Source: CAYPNF01 sp964411985 (GTDB lineage Bacteria; Verrucomicrobiota; Verrucomicrobiia; Limisphaerales; J093). From it: 64,000 bases of DNA. How positions within the stretch are numbered: position 1 is the stretch's first letter; each line of letters starts with the position of its first letter. Below the pieces are notes generated by a model. That model was not told the DNA's origin. It was given only the letters and a program-made list of their open reading frames with translations, and ran no database searches. Positions 26,576 through 34,785 of the stretch are shown in pieces. Location: contig CAYPNF010000016.1 of the NCBI GenBank assembly GCA_964411985.1, positions 62,001-126,000 on the forward strand. Reading direction: 5' to 3'. The translations under genes and the position numbers were made by a program.

Positions 26576-27685
26576 TCAGGTCATGCGCATGGGCATGATC
26601 ACATAAAGGAAGGGGCCATTGACTTTCACCACGCCGGGGCTGAGCTCGTCCGTCAGCTCGAAGAACACTTCGTCGTGATCCAGGGCCTTCAGCGCATCCA
26701 ATAAGAAACTTGGATTGAAAGCGACCGCGATATCCGGGCCCTTGTAATTGATGGCCATGCTCTCGCGCGCCTCCCCTACGTCCGGGGTGTTCGAGGTGAT
26801 GGAGAGATTGTTCTTGGTGAACGCAAGTTTGACGGAATTGGACTTGTCACTGGTCATGATCTCCGCACGGCGCAGCGCTTGCAGGAACTCCTCCCGAATC
26901 AGCGGAACCCTTTCCTTCGATTCCGCCGGGATGACCTGCCGATAGTTGGGATACGTTCCCTCAACCAGTTTGGTGATCAGCAGAACATTGAAGCCCTTGT
27001 CATCACGAAGATTGAAAGCCGCCTGATTCTCCGTAAAGACGATCTGCAAATCGCCCTTGTCTTGGAGCAGCCGCGTCAATTCATTGACCGCTTTCGTGGG
27101 AATGATGAACTCAGCCTGATTCTCTGGCCCAATCTCCACCTCTTCATCCGCCAAAGCCAGCCGCCGACCGTCAGTGGCCACCATGGTGACTTTGTGCTCC
27201 TTGAAACTCAGGAACAAACCGTTCAGGACATACCTCGTCTCGTCCGTGGAAACCGCGAAGCCGGTCCGCTTCATCATGACCTTCATCTTATCCTGCGGCA
27301 GACAGATGCTGGTGCGGTCCGCGAACTGGGGCATCGGGGGAAAATCCTCAGGAGGAAGCCCGCTCATCTTGAAGAAGGAAGAACCGGAACGAATCGAACA
27401 ACTCTGCTTCTCGTCCACCTCAATCTCGATCTCCATCGTTCCCAACTCCCGGACGATGCTGAACAACTTCTTGGCGGGAAGCGTGGTCCCCCCGGGGCGA
27501 GTCACGGTGGCGCTCACGGAACAGGAGACAGTGACATCCAAGTCGGTGGCGGTCAGCGCGAGACGGTTTTCCTCGGCGCGCAAGAGAACGTTGGATAGAA
27601 TCGGGAGTGTCGTCCGGCTACCGACAACGTTCTGGACTGCCTGTAGGCCATTGAGAATCTGGTCTTTGGCAATTGTGATTTTCAT
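26576..27685 (-). CDS. dnaN: DNA polymerase III beta subunit (sliding clamp)
   Basis: A 369-aa protein of typical clamp length. The start MKITIAKDQILNGLQAVQNV and motifs such as LPILSNVLLRAEENRLALTA, FIIPTKAVNELTRLL, and the end PFLYVIMPMRMT are diagnostic. The ring-forming homodimer tethers polymerase III to DNA. dnaA and recF are not next to it in this window. The upstream interval carries DnaA-box-like sequences (see the separate entry), which suggests DnaA control or closeness to the origin. Confidence 0.97.
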   Translation of the reverse strand: MKITIAKDQILNGLQAVQNVVGSRTTLPILSNVLLRAEENRLALTATDLDVTVSCSVSATVTRPGGTTLPAKKLFSIVRELGTMEIEIEVDEKQSCSIRSGSSFFKMSGLPPEDFPPMPQFADRTSICLPQDKMKVMMKRTGFAVSTDETRYVLNGLFLSFKEHKVTMVATDGRRLALADEEVEIGPENQAEFIIPTKAVNELTRLLQDKGDLQIVFTENQAAFNLRDDKGFNVLLITKLVEGTYPNYRQVIPAESKERVPLIREEFLQALRRAEIMTSDKSNSVKLAFTKNNLSITSNTPDVGEARESMAINYKGPDIAVAFNPSFLLDALKALDHDEVFFELTDELSPGVVKVNGPFLYVIMPMRMT

Positions 27686-27736
27686 GCAGGCTTAATTAGA
27701 GAGTATTCCAGTAAAAGGAACCGTCTTATTAAGAGC

Positions 27737-27876
27737 TGTGAATAGAGCAAACAACCGTTGTTGTCAAGTTTGCCTCAAGGGTTTACAGCGGTTTTGAGAA
27801 GGCCAATAACTCCGGGGCTTTCCACCAATAGCTGTGGGTAATCCCTCCTCCCCGAGTTGTCCGGAGCTTATTCACG
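27737..27876. promoter_or_regulatory. Cluster of three near-consensus DnaA boxes upstream of dnaN
   Basis: Between dnaN and the cysteine desulfurase lie three 9-mers one mismatch from TTATNCACA: CTATTCACA (reverse strand, 27737-27745), TTACCCACA (reverse strand, 27833-27841) and TTATTCACG (forward strand, 27868-27876, overlapping the neighbouring stop codon). The first ~60 bp next to dnaN are AT-rich. This could be a DnaA-controlled dnaN promoter or part of an origin region. No 13-mer-type unwinding repeats were identified. Confidence 0.45.
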
Positions 27877-29029
27877 GATTGTTCAGGCCCGATTCACCAC
27901 GGATCCGCTCCACAATTTCGGGGAGAACCGCTTCCAACACCTCCACTTCTTCCATGGTGGACTCCCGGCCAAGGGAGAACCGAACCAGGCCCGAGGCTTG
28001 GGAGACAGAAAAACCCATCGCTTGGACTACGTGCGAGGGTTCCAAGGCTCCGGATGAACAAGCCGATCCCCCGGAGGCGCACACGCCTTCTAAGTCCAGA
28101 TTGGCGAGGAGTGACAGGGTGTCGCAGCCTTCAAACACCGCTGCCAAGGTGTTTCCTAATCGATGCGAAGGGTCTCCTAAGGATAAACAACCCGGGATCC
28201 GGTGGAGGAGACTCGAAATGCGGTGCATGAGGGGTGCAAGCGCAGGGCGGGCGAACACCGGTGGCTGAACAAAACGCTCCAAGGCCGCCGCCATGCCGAG
28301 GATTGCCGGAAGATTCTCCGTACCCCCTCGACGGTCGTTCTCTTGGCTACCCCCCATCAGGAGAGGAAATGGCTGGAGTGGAGACCGAATGTAGATGGCC
28401 CCTGCCCCCGTTGGGCCGTGCAGTTTGTGGGCACAAACAGTGACCAGATCGGCCTGGAAACAATCAATGGAAGGAACCGGCTCTTTCCCAAACCATTGGG
28501 CAGCATCCGTATGGAATAGGACACCTCGCTCGCGACAAAGGGTGCCGATTTCACCAACCGGCTGGATCGTGCCCACCTCGTTGTTGGCGGCCATGACCGA
28601 AACCAGGATGGTGTCGGCCTGGAGCGCTTCCTCAATCTTCTCCGGGTCCATTCGGCCCGATGCGTCAGGGTTCACCAAACTCAGCGCAAAGCCCTCATGT
28701 TTTGCCAGGTAGCGAAGGGGTTGGAGCACGGCATGATGTTCCAAGGCGGAGCAGACGATATGACGGCCCTTTTCACGTAGGGCGCGCGCTGTTCCTAGCA
28801 ACGCGTGATTGTTGCTTTCGGTGCCGCCGCTCGTGAACAGGATTTCGCTAGGCTTGCAGCGCCAGAGATGCGCAATTCGGTCGCGGGCATCGTCTAGCAG
28901 GGACCGTGCTTTCCGCCCCGCGTGGTGCACGCTGGAGGGGTTTCCCAACACCCCTGGCGGGAACATGGCATCCTGGACCGAGGGATCCAGAGGGGTCGTG
29001 GCGTTGTAGTCAAAGTAGATGGTCCGCAT
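27872..29029 (-). CDS. Cysteine desulfurase (NifS/IscS type)
   Basis: A 385-aa PLP enzyme that takes sulfur from cysteine for Fe-S cluster and thio-nucleoside assembly. Visible motifs: YFDYNATTPLDPSV at the start, SGGTESNNHALLG, VCSALEHHAVL, the PLP-lysine motif CAHKLHGPTGAGAIYIR (Lys near 198), and the active-site Cys loop CASGGSACSSGALEPSHV near residue 318. The SGGSACSSG loop fits group I (NifS/IscS). No iscU or iscR is next to it. It is preceded by a strong hairpin-plus-T-tract 59 bp upstream of the start and a long gene-free stretch. Confidence 0.93.
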   Translation of the reverse strand: MRTIYFDYNATTPLDPSVQDAMFPPGVLGNPSSVHHAGRKARSLLDDARDRIAHLWRCKPSEILFTSGGTESNNHALLGTARALREKGRHIVCSALEHHAVLQPLRYLAKHEGFALSLVNPDASGRMDPEKIEEALQADTILVSVMAANNEVGTIQPVGEIGTLCRERGVLFHTDAAQWFGKEPVPSIDCFQADLVTVCAHKLHGPTGAGAIYIRSPLQPFPLLMGGSQENDRRGGTENLPAILGMAAALERFVQPPVFARPALAPLMHRISSLLHRIPGCLSLGDPSHRLGNTLAAVFEGCDTLSLLANLDLEGVCASGGSACSSGALEPSHVVQAMGFSVSQASGLVRFSLGRESTMEEVEVLEAVLPEIVERIRGESGLNNP

Positions 29030-29087
29030 GATGACGTTTCATCCTATCGGAAGCCTCTAGGGATTGCAGGACTTTTGTTGGGTCTTG

Positions 29088-29131
29088 AAAAAAAGGGAAC
29101 GAGGGCAGAAGCCTTTCGACCTCTGCCCTCG
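29088..29131 (-). terminator. Strong intrinsic terminator just upstream of the cysteine desulfurase
   Basis: On the minus strand, CGAGGGCAGA pairs perfectly with TCTGCCCTCG (10 bp; positions 29122-29131 and 29100-29109) around a 12-nt loop. It is followed by TTCCC and then seven T (29088-29094). It ends 59 bp before the start codon at 29029. It must end a transcript coming from the gene-free region to the right, or act as an attenuator in the leader of the cysteine desulfurase gene. Confidence 0.75.
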
Positions 29132-29706
29132 TGGTTGCTGATGGTTGGTCAGGGAGAGAAATCGCGTCCTAGATCCTTCTGCTTCCAAGGCTGTCGTCTG
29201 GGATGACAGCTCTTGTCAGTGAGTGGCGGACCTAAGGCCAATAAACGCAGGCCAAGACCAACTCATTAGTTAGCATTCAATGTGCCATCTTGTCTAACGG
29301 CTAGCACAGATGATCGTAACGTATTCCTAATCAATCGATTACGTTTCTATTCGACTTAAAGGCTGCTTTGGCCCGTCGGGATTAGAATTGTAAGGACCTT
29401 CGACACTTACACACTCCGCTTTTCATGATTTCGTTACTCATGTTTGTAAGTACTTGGTTATGAATTTTATAGGACACAAACGAGAGTAGGGAAGATAATG
29501 TAAATAGAACCGACAGATCCGTTTGGAGGAGGGCTCTAGAGGCTAGGAACAGTAGAAGTAGACCAGATAATGATTACAATTGCCTCCTATGCTGAACAAG
29601 CAGGTATACGGTGGAGTCTTTTAGGAAAAGAGAAATCACAACGACAGGGCAAAGGCCCTGCGCCGGTGCGCTCGACTCACTTCCCTTGCCCCCTTGGAGG
29701 GCGGGG
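29132..29706 (-). other. AT-rich gene-free region, candidate structured RNA or long leader
   Basis: No convincing protein gene is present in this 575-bp stretch. Positions ~29260-29640 are clearly richer in A/T than the neighbouring genes. On the minus strand several short stems can form close to the terminator, for example GCTGTC/GACAGC around a 9-nt loop near 29190-29210. The strong terminator at its left end suggests an RNA transcribed leftwards. I did not recognise tmRNA, RNase P, 6S, SRP or a known riboswitch. No clear promoter could be assigned. A weak 6-bp hairpin (CAGGGC/GCCCTG) near 29643-29659 may end the DUF5069 transcript. Confidence 0.35.
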
Positions 29707-30150
29707 CTACGGCTTCCCACCAAAACTCACGTAGTCGTCCAAATCCAGAAGGTCAAACCAAGTGGCAATATCATCCCGCTTCGGCGCAACCTTGGAATGG
29801 ACCTCATGAAAGAAGGCTCGGTAGTCTACCGCTGCCGGAGATCTTGACTCCTGATGAGTGGACCAAGCGTCGATCTCGTACTGGGATGGCTGGGTTTGGG
29901 ACTTGGCACGCACCCATTCCAGGATCTGTCCATCGCCCTTCCCCGCTTTCACTTGGGCTTTGAGAGCCTTCGGATCGATGCCTGCGAACACCAGGAACTG
30001 CTGGTCTAAAGGACAGGCGTAGTTGTATTCACCATTCTTGCCCGCCAGCAGGGCACGGCACTTGTCCAGCATGCGCGGCAGGATCACATAACCCCCCAAT
30101 CGCACACGGGCGCTTCTTGGGGCCTGTTGGGTGAGGTCTGGGGTGGACAT
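29707..30150 (-). CDS. DUF5069-family protein
   Basis: A 147-aa soluble protein. The start DLTQQAPRSARVRLGGYVIL, followed by PRMLDKCRALLAGKNGEYNY and CPLDQQFLVFAGID, matches my recollection of DUF5069 proteins, found mainly in Verrucomicrobiota, Planctomycetes and cyanobacteria; their function is unknown. The C-terminal half (YEIDAWSTHQES, YRAFFHEVHSKVAPKRDDI, TWFDLLDLDDY) is also in keeping with that family. It starts 5 bp after the stop of the gene at 30156-31880, so the two are surely cotranscribed. Confidence 0.7.
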   Translation of the reverse strand: MSTPDLTQQAPRSARVRLGGYVILPRMLDKCRALLAGKNGEYNYACPLDQQFLVFAGIDPKALKAQVKAGKGDGQILEWVRAKSQTQPSQYEIDAWSTHQESRSPAAVDYRAFFHEVHSKVAPKRDDIATWFDLLDLDDYVSFGGKP

Positions 30151-30155
30151 AGTTG

Positions 30156-31880
30156 TTAGGAGGCTGGGGGCGGTTGGACGGGAGTGGCGGGCTCAGAGAC
30201 AGGGACTTCAGCAGGGGCTGCAGGTATTTCCTGGGCTGCTGGAGGCTCGACCGCCGCGGATGCAGGCGCTGGTTCGCTTGCAGGCACGCCAGCTGGGGCC
30301 GGTGCTGCAGCGACAGACTCAGCAGCGGCAGCCGGAACCACCGGAGCGGCCTGGGCGGGTGTTGCAGCCGCTGGGGGTGGCGTCGGCCTGGGCTTTGGTT
30401 GCTTGGCTGTTTCCAGGTGACCATCCGTAAACTCAATCACATGTCCCTGATGGACAAGCCAGTGCAGATCCCCAATGATCGCCGTTTGTTCTGGAGTCGG
30501 CACGGGCGCCGCAGGCTGAGTTTCCACCGGGGTCGCCGGTACCGAACCTTCCACCGCCGCGGGTGCGGGTGCAGGTGCAGGTGGTGCCGGAGGCGGCACC
30601 GGGGTGGGAGCAAAGGTTTCCAGCAGCTTCTTCCGGGTGCACCCAGGATGAGCATCGATATACTCCACGATTTTGCGCACTCCATCCGAGACGACCGTAG
30701 TCTGGAGATCCAGGTGTCTGGGACGCGCCACACAGACGTGAGTCACCGTCTTGTTGACCTTGAAGAACTGCAGCCCGTGCGAGGCAAACTGCTGGCTCAG
30801 GTGGGTGGCCACCCGCAACGGGAACCGGTTTTGTTCGTCCAAGCCTCGCCGGACGAGCGCATTCAAGCCTGCGGACATCAGCGGCTTGGGTTTGCCGGCC
30901 TTCCAAGTGTAGGTCTCGACTTGACGCAACAAGTTGGGCAGATGGACTTCGCGGAAGTGCTTGTCCACCTCCTCGCGGTTGTTCAGCTTGAGAGGCTCGG
31001 GGAGGTTGAGGCAGGTGAACTCGGTCTTGAAGCTTTGATCTTCCACCCATTTCTTCACCACCGCTTCATCCTTCACAATCTTGACGCGGGATTTGAAGGC
31101 TTCAAAGGGCATCCGCGAGAAACGCTCGGCATGGAGCTTGTGGAGCTTCGTCTGGTAATCGTGGTAGTTGGGCGGCCCCAGAATAACCCCGCTCATGCCG
31201 CATTGCGCCACGAAGGTATAGGTGCCCTTCGGGGGGTCGGTTGGCACTTTCTCGGTCTGATAGAACGTGCCGAAGTGGTGGCGGAGAATGTGGGATACGG
31301 CCTCTTCTTCGCTGAGCCACACGGACTCATCCAGCCCGCAAACGACCAGCGGTTGGAGGATTTTGCCGGCGGGATCCTTCCTGACAGTAAACTCCACGTG
31401 GAAACGGTCTGGCCTTTTGAGCACCAAGCCGGCGATGTCAAAAAGAGGGTAAGCACGGCCGGTCAGCTTGATCTGGCGGGCTAAGGATTCGACCCCTTTT
31501 TCCTCCGGGGTAATGGTGATATTGAGATCGGGCAGAGGGGTCTCTGGCTCGCGAGGCTCATCCCGACGCCTATCTCCCTGACCACCAAATCTTTCTGGAC
31601 GACCTTGACGGAACGGCGGTCGCCCGCCTTCCCGGTCACCACGCTGGAACCCGCCCCCCTGTCCGCCTGCGGGACCAGGGCCACCGCCGAAAGCAGGACC
31701 CCCGTCCCTGCGGGGAGGACGGTCGCGGCGAGGACCTCTTCGGTCGCTTCCGCGGGACGCATCATCGCTGCGTCCGCCACCTTCATACTTGGCGTAACGG
31801 TTTTCCGTGGGCGACTGACGCGCCCACGCCGGTAGGAACTGGAGGTCGAGATCGAGCTCGAAATCAGGCTGTGTGCTCAT
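30156..31880 (-). CDS. Conserved-looking hypothetical protein with Arg/Gly-rich N-terminus and Pro/Ala-rich C-terminus
   Basis: A 574-aa protein of unknown function. Residues ~1-110 are acidic/aromatic at first and then Arg/Gly/Asp-rich with RG repeats, as in RNA-associated disordered tails. Residues ~115-420 are a well-mixed globular region (ITITPEEKGVESLARQIKL, YPLFDIAGLVLKRPDRFHVE, DESVWLSEEEAVSHILRHHF, YIDAHPGCTRKKLLETF, DLHWLVHQGHVIEFTDGHLE), interrupted by Pro/Ala runs; the last ~110 residues are almost only Pro, Ala, Val and Glu. No signal peptide or membrane helix is evident. The globular tail piece resembles a small winged-helix-like segment, but that is weak. It is in an operon with a DUF5069 gene, 5 bp apart. 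Confidence 0.7.
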   Translation of the reverse strand: MSTQPDFELDLDLQFLPAWARQSPTENRYAKYEGGGRSDDASRGSDRRGPRRDRPPRRDGGPAFGGGPGPAGGQGGGFQRGDREGGRPPFRQGRPERFGGQGDRRRDEPREPETPLPDLNITITPEEKGVESLARQIKLTGRAYPLFDIAGLVLKRPDRFHVEFTVRKDPAGKILQPLVVCGLDESVWLSEEEAVSHILRHHFGTFYQTEKVPTDPPKGTYTFVAQCGMSGVILGPPNYHDYQTKLHKLHAERFSRMPFEAFKSRVKIVKDEAVVKKWVEDQSFKTEFTCLNLPEPLKLNNREEVDKHFREVHLPNLLRQVETYTWKAGKPKPLMSAGLNALVRRGLDEQNRFPLRVATHLSQQFASHGLQFFKVNKTVTHVCVARPRHLDLQTTVVSDGVRKIVEYIDAHPGCTRKKLLETFAPTPVPPPAPPAPAPAPAAVEGSVPATPVETQPAAPVPTPEQTAIIGDLHWLVHQGHVIEFTDGHLETAKQPKPRPTPPPAAATPAQAAPVVPAAAAESVAAAPAPAGVPASEPAPASAAVEPPAAQEIPAAPAEVPVSEPATPVQPPPAS

Positions 31881-32146
31881 GCTGCTTACGCCCCGCGGAA
31901 AAGACCGCCGAGGCTCGTATTAATGTCAAGGGGCAAGCATGATGCGGCTGGAAGAGGAATGCAAGGGATAAGGCGGGTTCAGCCCCCCCGCTCGGGGTGT
32001 GCGCAGCTTGACCTTTCTACGGGGATGGTGTAGCTAGGCCTCAGTGAAACGCTTGTGCCCAGTCGGGAGAGGCGGGTTCGTCTGTTCAAGTTCGAGTCTC
32101 GGCGAGGGCCGGGCCTGGGCGGAGAGGGTCATTTCCCAAGAGGCTT

Positions 32147-34777
32147 ATGGGTAGAGTCTTGCGCGGGGGAATGGGCTCCTGGGTTGGGATCATACTCCTG
32201 GGATTGGTCGCGCTGGAGGTGTGCACGTTGGTCTGGGTGCGGGAGCTGGAGTTTCGCAAGTTTTGCAGCAACCTCTTTCAGGCGATTGGGGCCATGATCG
32301 CCGCAGGAGCCCTGGGGCTGGCAGCTCGGAAACTTCGGCGGGAGAATAGCGAATTCGCGTCGGGCTGGCCCTGGATCGCCGGGTCCGCATGCCTCTGGGC
32401 GATGGGGATGATCGTTTTCTTCGTGGTGGAGAGTGTCTTTAAGCAGCAGGCTTATCCCGGATTCGCTGATGTATTTCTCTACGCCTCGTATCCGGTGATG
32501 ATACTCGGTTTGTGGAGGCTGCCGGTGGAGCCACTAACTCCGAGAGAACGGTGGAACAACGCGATTGACCTCGGGGCACTGGGACTAGTGGGGGCCGTGG
32601 TGATTTGGCAGTTCAACCTGCGCCTGTTGGTAGAGAGCCTGGCCGCAGCACCGGATGCGGGGGTGCTCGCCTCGCTGGGGTACACTTTCCTCGACACGGT
32701 ATTGGTCTTGATGTTGTTCTCGAGGCTGGTGCACAAGGTCGGGGAAAGACGGCGTTTTGTGCCGATGCTTCTCTTGGTGTTGGGATGCTTCTGCCTCGTG
32801 ACTTCCGATTTGTTGCAGGGCTATGTCTCGACGGGCGCGGATTTTGAGAGCGGGTCGTTCCTGGATCTGGGGTGGCTCCTTTTCAGCGTGTTTTGCGGTT
32901 GGGCCGCCCTGGATTTGCTGAAGGACCGCTCTAGCGGGGCGGAGGAATCCTTGGACCGTTTTCGTGTGACTTGGAGCGTCTCCGTCTCCTACCTCTGGAT
33001 CGGGACCGTATTCTTCATCTTGGTATGGCTGGTCTTTCACAGGGACCAGACCCAAAAGGGTCTCTTGGTGGCGGGGGTGGGTGGTGCGATGGTCCTGGCG
33101 GTCACGCGCCAGGTGCGAATTTTGCAGGAGAACGCGGAGCTGTACCGGGGATTGCGTCAGGCGCATGGGGAACTCGAAGCCAAAGTGCGCGAGCGCACGG
33201 CAGAGCTCCAGGCGCAAACAGAACTCCTGAGGACTTCGGAACAGACCTTCCGCGGGATTGTGGAGACGACGCGCGAAAGGCTCTGGGCCATGGCTCCCGA
33301 TGGACGCCAGACCTACTGTAACCCGGCGGTGGAACGAATGCTCGGCTACACGGCACCGGAGTTTCTTACGCTCGGGTTGGAATGCATGCATCCGGAAGAT
33401 CGTTCTCGCTTCGCACGAGCGCTGCCCGAGAAAGTGCGCAAGGGGGAAGGCTGGACCGACTGGGTGTTGCGGTGGCGTCATCGGGATGGAGAATATCGGC
33501 ATTTGGAGAGCAGCGCGGTGCCCGTTTTGGATGAAGCGGGAAAAGTGACCGGTTTCCAGGGAAGCGACCGGGATATTACCGAACGAATCGAGGCGGAGGA
33601 GCAGAGTGGCCGCCTGCAGGCACAGCTGATCCAGGCGCAGAAGATGGAAGCCGTAGGACAGCTGGCAGGCGGTGTGGCGCATGACTTCAACAACATCTTG
33701 TCCGTGATTCTCATGCAGCTCGGTTTGCTGCAGGAGGAGGAGACCTTGAAGCCGGAGCTACGGGCTTCCCTCGCGGAGCTGGAGGAGCAAGCGAAGCGGG
33801 GATCCAACCTGGTTCGTCAACTCCTCCTTTTCGGGAGACGACAATCGCTGCAGAAACAGCTGCTGGATTTGGATTCCCTGCTGGGCAACCTCTTGAAGAT
33901 GCTTCGCCGCCTCATCGGCGAGAACATCGGGCTGGAGTTTAAGAACTCCTCCAATCCGTTATGGGTGGAAGCCGATCCCGGAATGTTGGAACAAGTGGTG
34001 ATGAACCTGGTCGTGAACGCCAGGGATGCCATGTCCGGTGGCGGACGCGTTACCGTGGCGACCGAAGAGGTGGAAATCAGCGCGGAGCAAGCCGCGCTGA
34101 ATCCCCAACGCCGCGTCGGCCGGTTCGCCTGTTTGCGGGTAACCGACACGGGTTGTGGCATGGACGCGGCGACCTTGCTGCACATCTATGAACCCTTCTT
34201 CACCACCAAGCCCGTGGGCAAAGGGACTGGGTTGGGACTTGCGACCGTCCATGGGATCGTGCAGAGGCACGACGGTTGGATTGAGGTCCAGAGTGTGTTG
34301 GGGGCCGGAACCACGTTTTCCGTTTTCCTGCCTGCCTCGGCCGTTCGCGCGCAGAGCTCAGCCTCCCAGAAAGGCGGCGCGACGGTGAAGGGGGGCAAAG
34401 AAACCGTGTTGCTGGTCGAGGACAACCCGGGAGTCCGGAGCTTGGCGTCGGCCGTGCTGCGGCGCGGAGGCTACCGCGTGATGGAGGCAGTGGATGGCCA
34501 TGAGGCACTGAAACGATGGGCGGAACAGGAGGGAAATGTTGCTTTGCTCGTGACGGACATGATTATGCCTGAAGGCATGACCGGGTTGGAGCTGTCCGAG
34601 CGGCTCTGTCGGCAGAAGCCTGGTTTGAAGGTGATCATTATGAGCGGGTACAGCCCGGAGGCGGCCCTGGGAGAATTGCCCAGGAGGCCAGGACTGGCCT
34701 ATCTATCCAAGCCTTTTGAGTTAGCCACCTTTGCTCGGACGGTGCGGGAGTGTCTCGACGGAGAGACACAACCGTGA
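32147..34777 (+). CDS. Membrane hybrid sensor histidine kinase (PAS + HisKA + HATPase + receiver)
   Basis: An 876-aa protein. The first ~320 residues contain about nine hydrophobic helices and resemble a multi-helix membrane sensor. A short coiled coil (AHGELEAKVRERTAELQAQ) leads to a PAS domain at about residues 362-475 (QTYCNPAVERMLGYTAPEFL, HRDGEYRHLESSAVPV). The kinase core has AGGVAHDFNNILSVIL (His near 512), VMNLVVNARDAM, DTGCGMDAAT and GTGLGLATVHGIV. The receiver domain (about 755-870) has VLLVEDNPGVRSLA and the phospho-Asp in VTDMIMPEGMTG near 803. It is an orphan hybrid kinase with no nearby regulator gene. It converges with the Delta-60 gene (stop codons 8 bp apart). Confidence 0.93.
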   Translation: MGRVLRGGMGSWVGIILLGLVALEVCTLVWVRELEFRKFCSNLFQAIGAMIAAGALGLAARKLRRENSEFASGWPWIAGSACLWAMGMIVFFVVESVFKQQAYPGFADVFLYASYPVMILGLWRLPVEPLTPRERWNNAIDLGALGLVGAVVIWQFNLRLLVESLAAAPDAGVLASLGYTFLDTVLVLMLFSRLVHKVGERRRFVPMLLLVLGCFCLVTSDLLQGYVSTGADFESGSFLDLGWLLFSVFCGWAALDLLKDRSSGAEESLDRFRVTWSVSVSYLWIGTVFFILVWLVFHRDQTQKGLLVAGVGGAMVLAVTRQVRILQENAELYRGLRQAHGELEAKVRERTAELQAQTELLRTSEQTFRGIVETTRERLWAMAPDGRQTYCNPAVERMLGYTAPEFLTLGLECMHPEDRSRFARALPEKVRKGEGWTDWVLRWRHRDGEYRHLESSAVPVLDEAGKVTGFQGSDRDITERIEAEEQSGRLQAQLIQAQKMEAVGQLAGGVAHDFNNILSVILMQLGLLQEEETLKPELRASLAELEEQAKRGSNLVRQLLLFGRRQSLQKQLLDLDSLLGNLLKMLRRLIGENIGLEFKNSSNPLWVEADPGMLEQVVMNLVVNARDAMSGGGRVTVATEEVEISAEQAALNPQRRVGRFACLRVTDTGCGMDAATLLHIYEPFFTTKPVGKGTGLGLATVHGIVQRHDGWIEVQSVLGAGTTFSVFLPASAVRAQSSASQKGGATVKGGKETVLLVEDNPGVRSLASAVLRRGGYRVMEAVDGHEALKRWAEQEGNVALLVTDMIMPEGMTGLELSERLCRQKPGLKVIIMSGYSPEAALGELPRRPGLAYLSKPFELATFARTVRECLDGETQP

Positions 34778-34785
34778 AGCTGCGG

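Noticed and set aside
29370..29440. A 19-codon frame on the minus strand with two Cys codons upstream of the cysteine desulfurase (leader peptide?)
   Set aside because: It has no ribosome-binding site and lies over 200 bp from the terminator; chance is enough to explain it in an AT-rich stretch.
29132..29706. tmRNA, RNase P, 6S or SRP RNA
   Set aside because: None of their conserved sequence strings was found on either strand.
32080..32110. GTTCGAGTC string resembling a tRNA T-loop
   Set aside because: The flanking bases do not form the T stem and no acceptor or anticodon arm is present.
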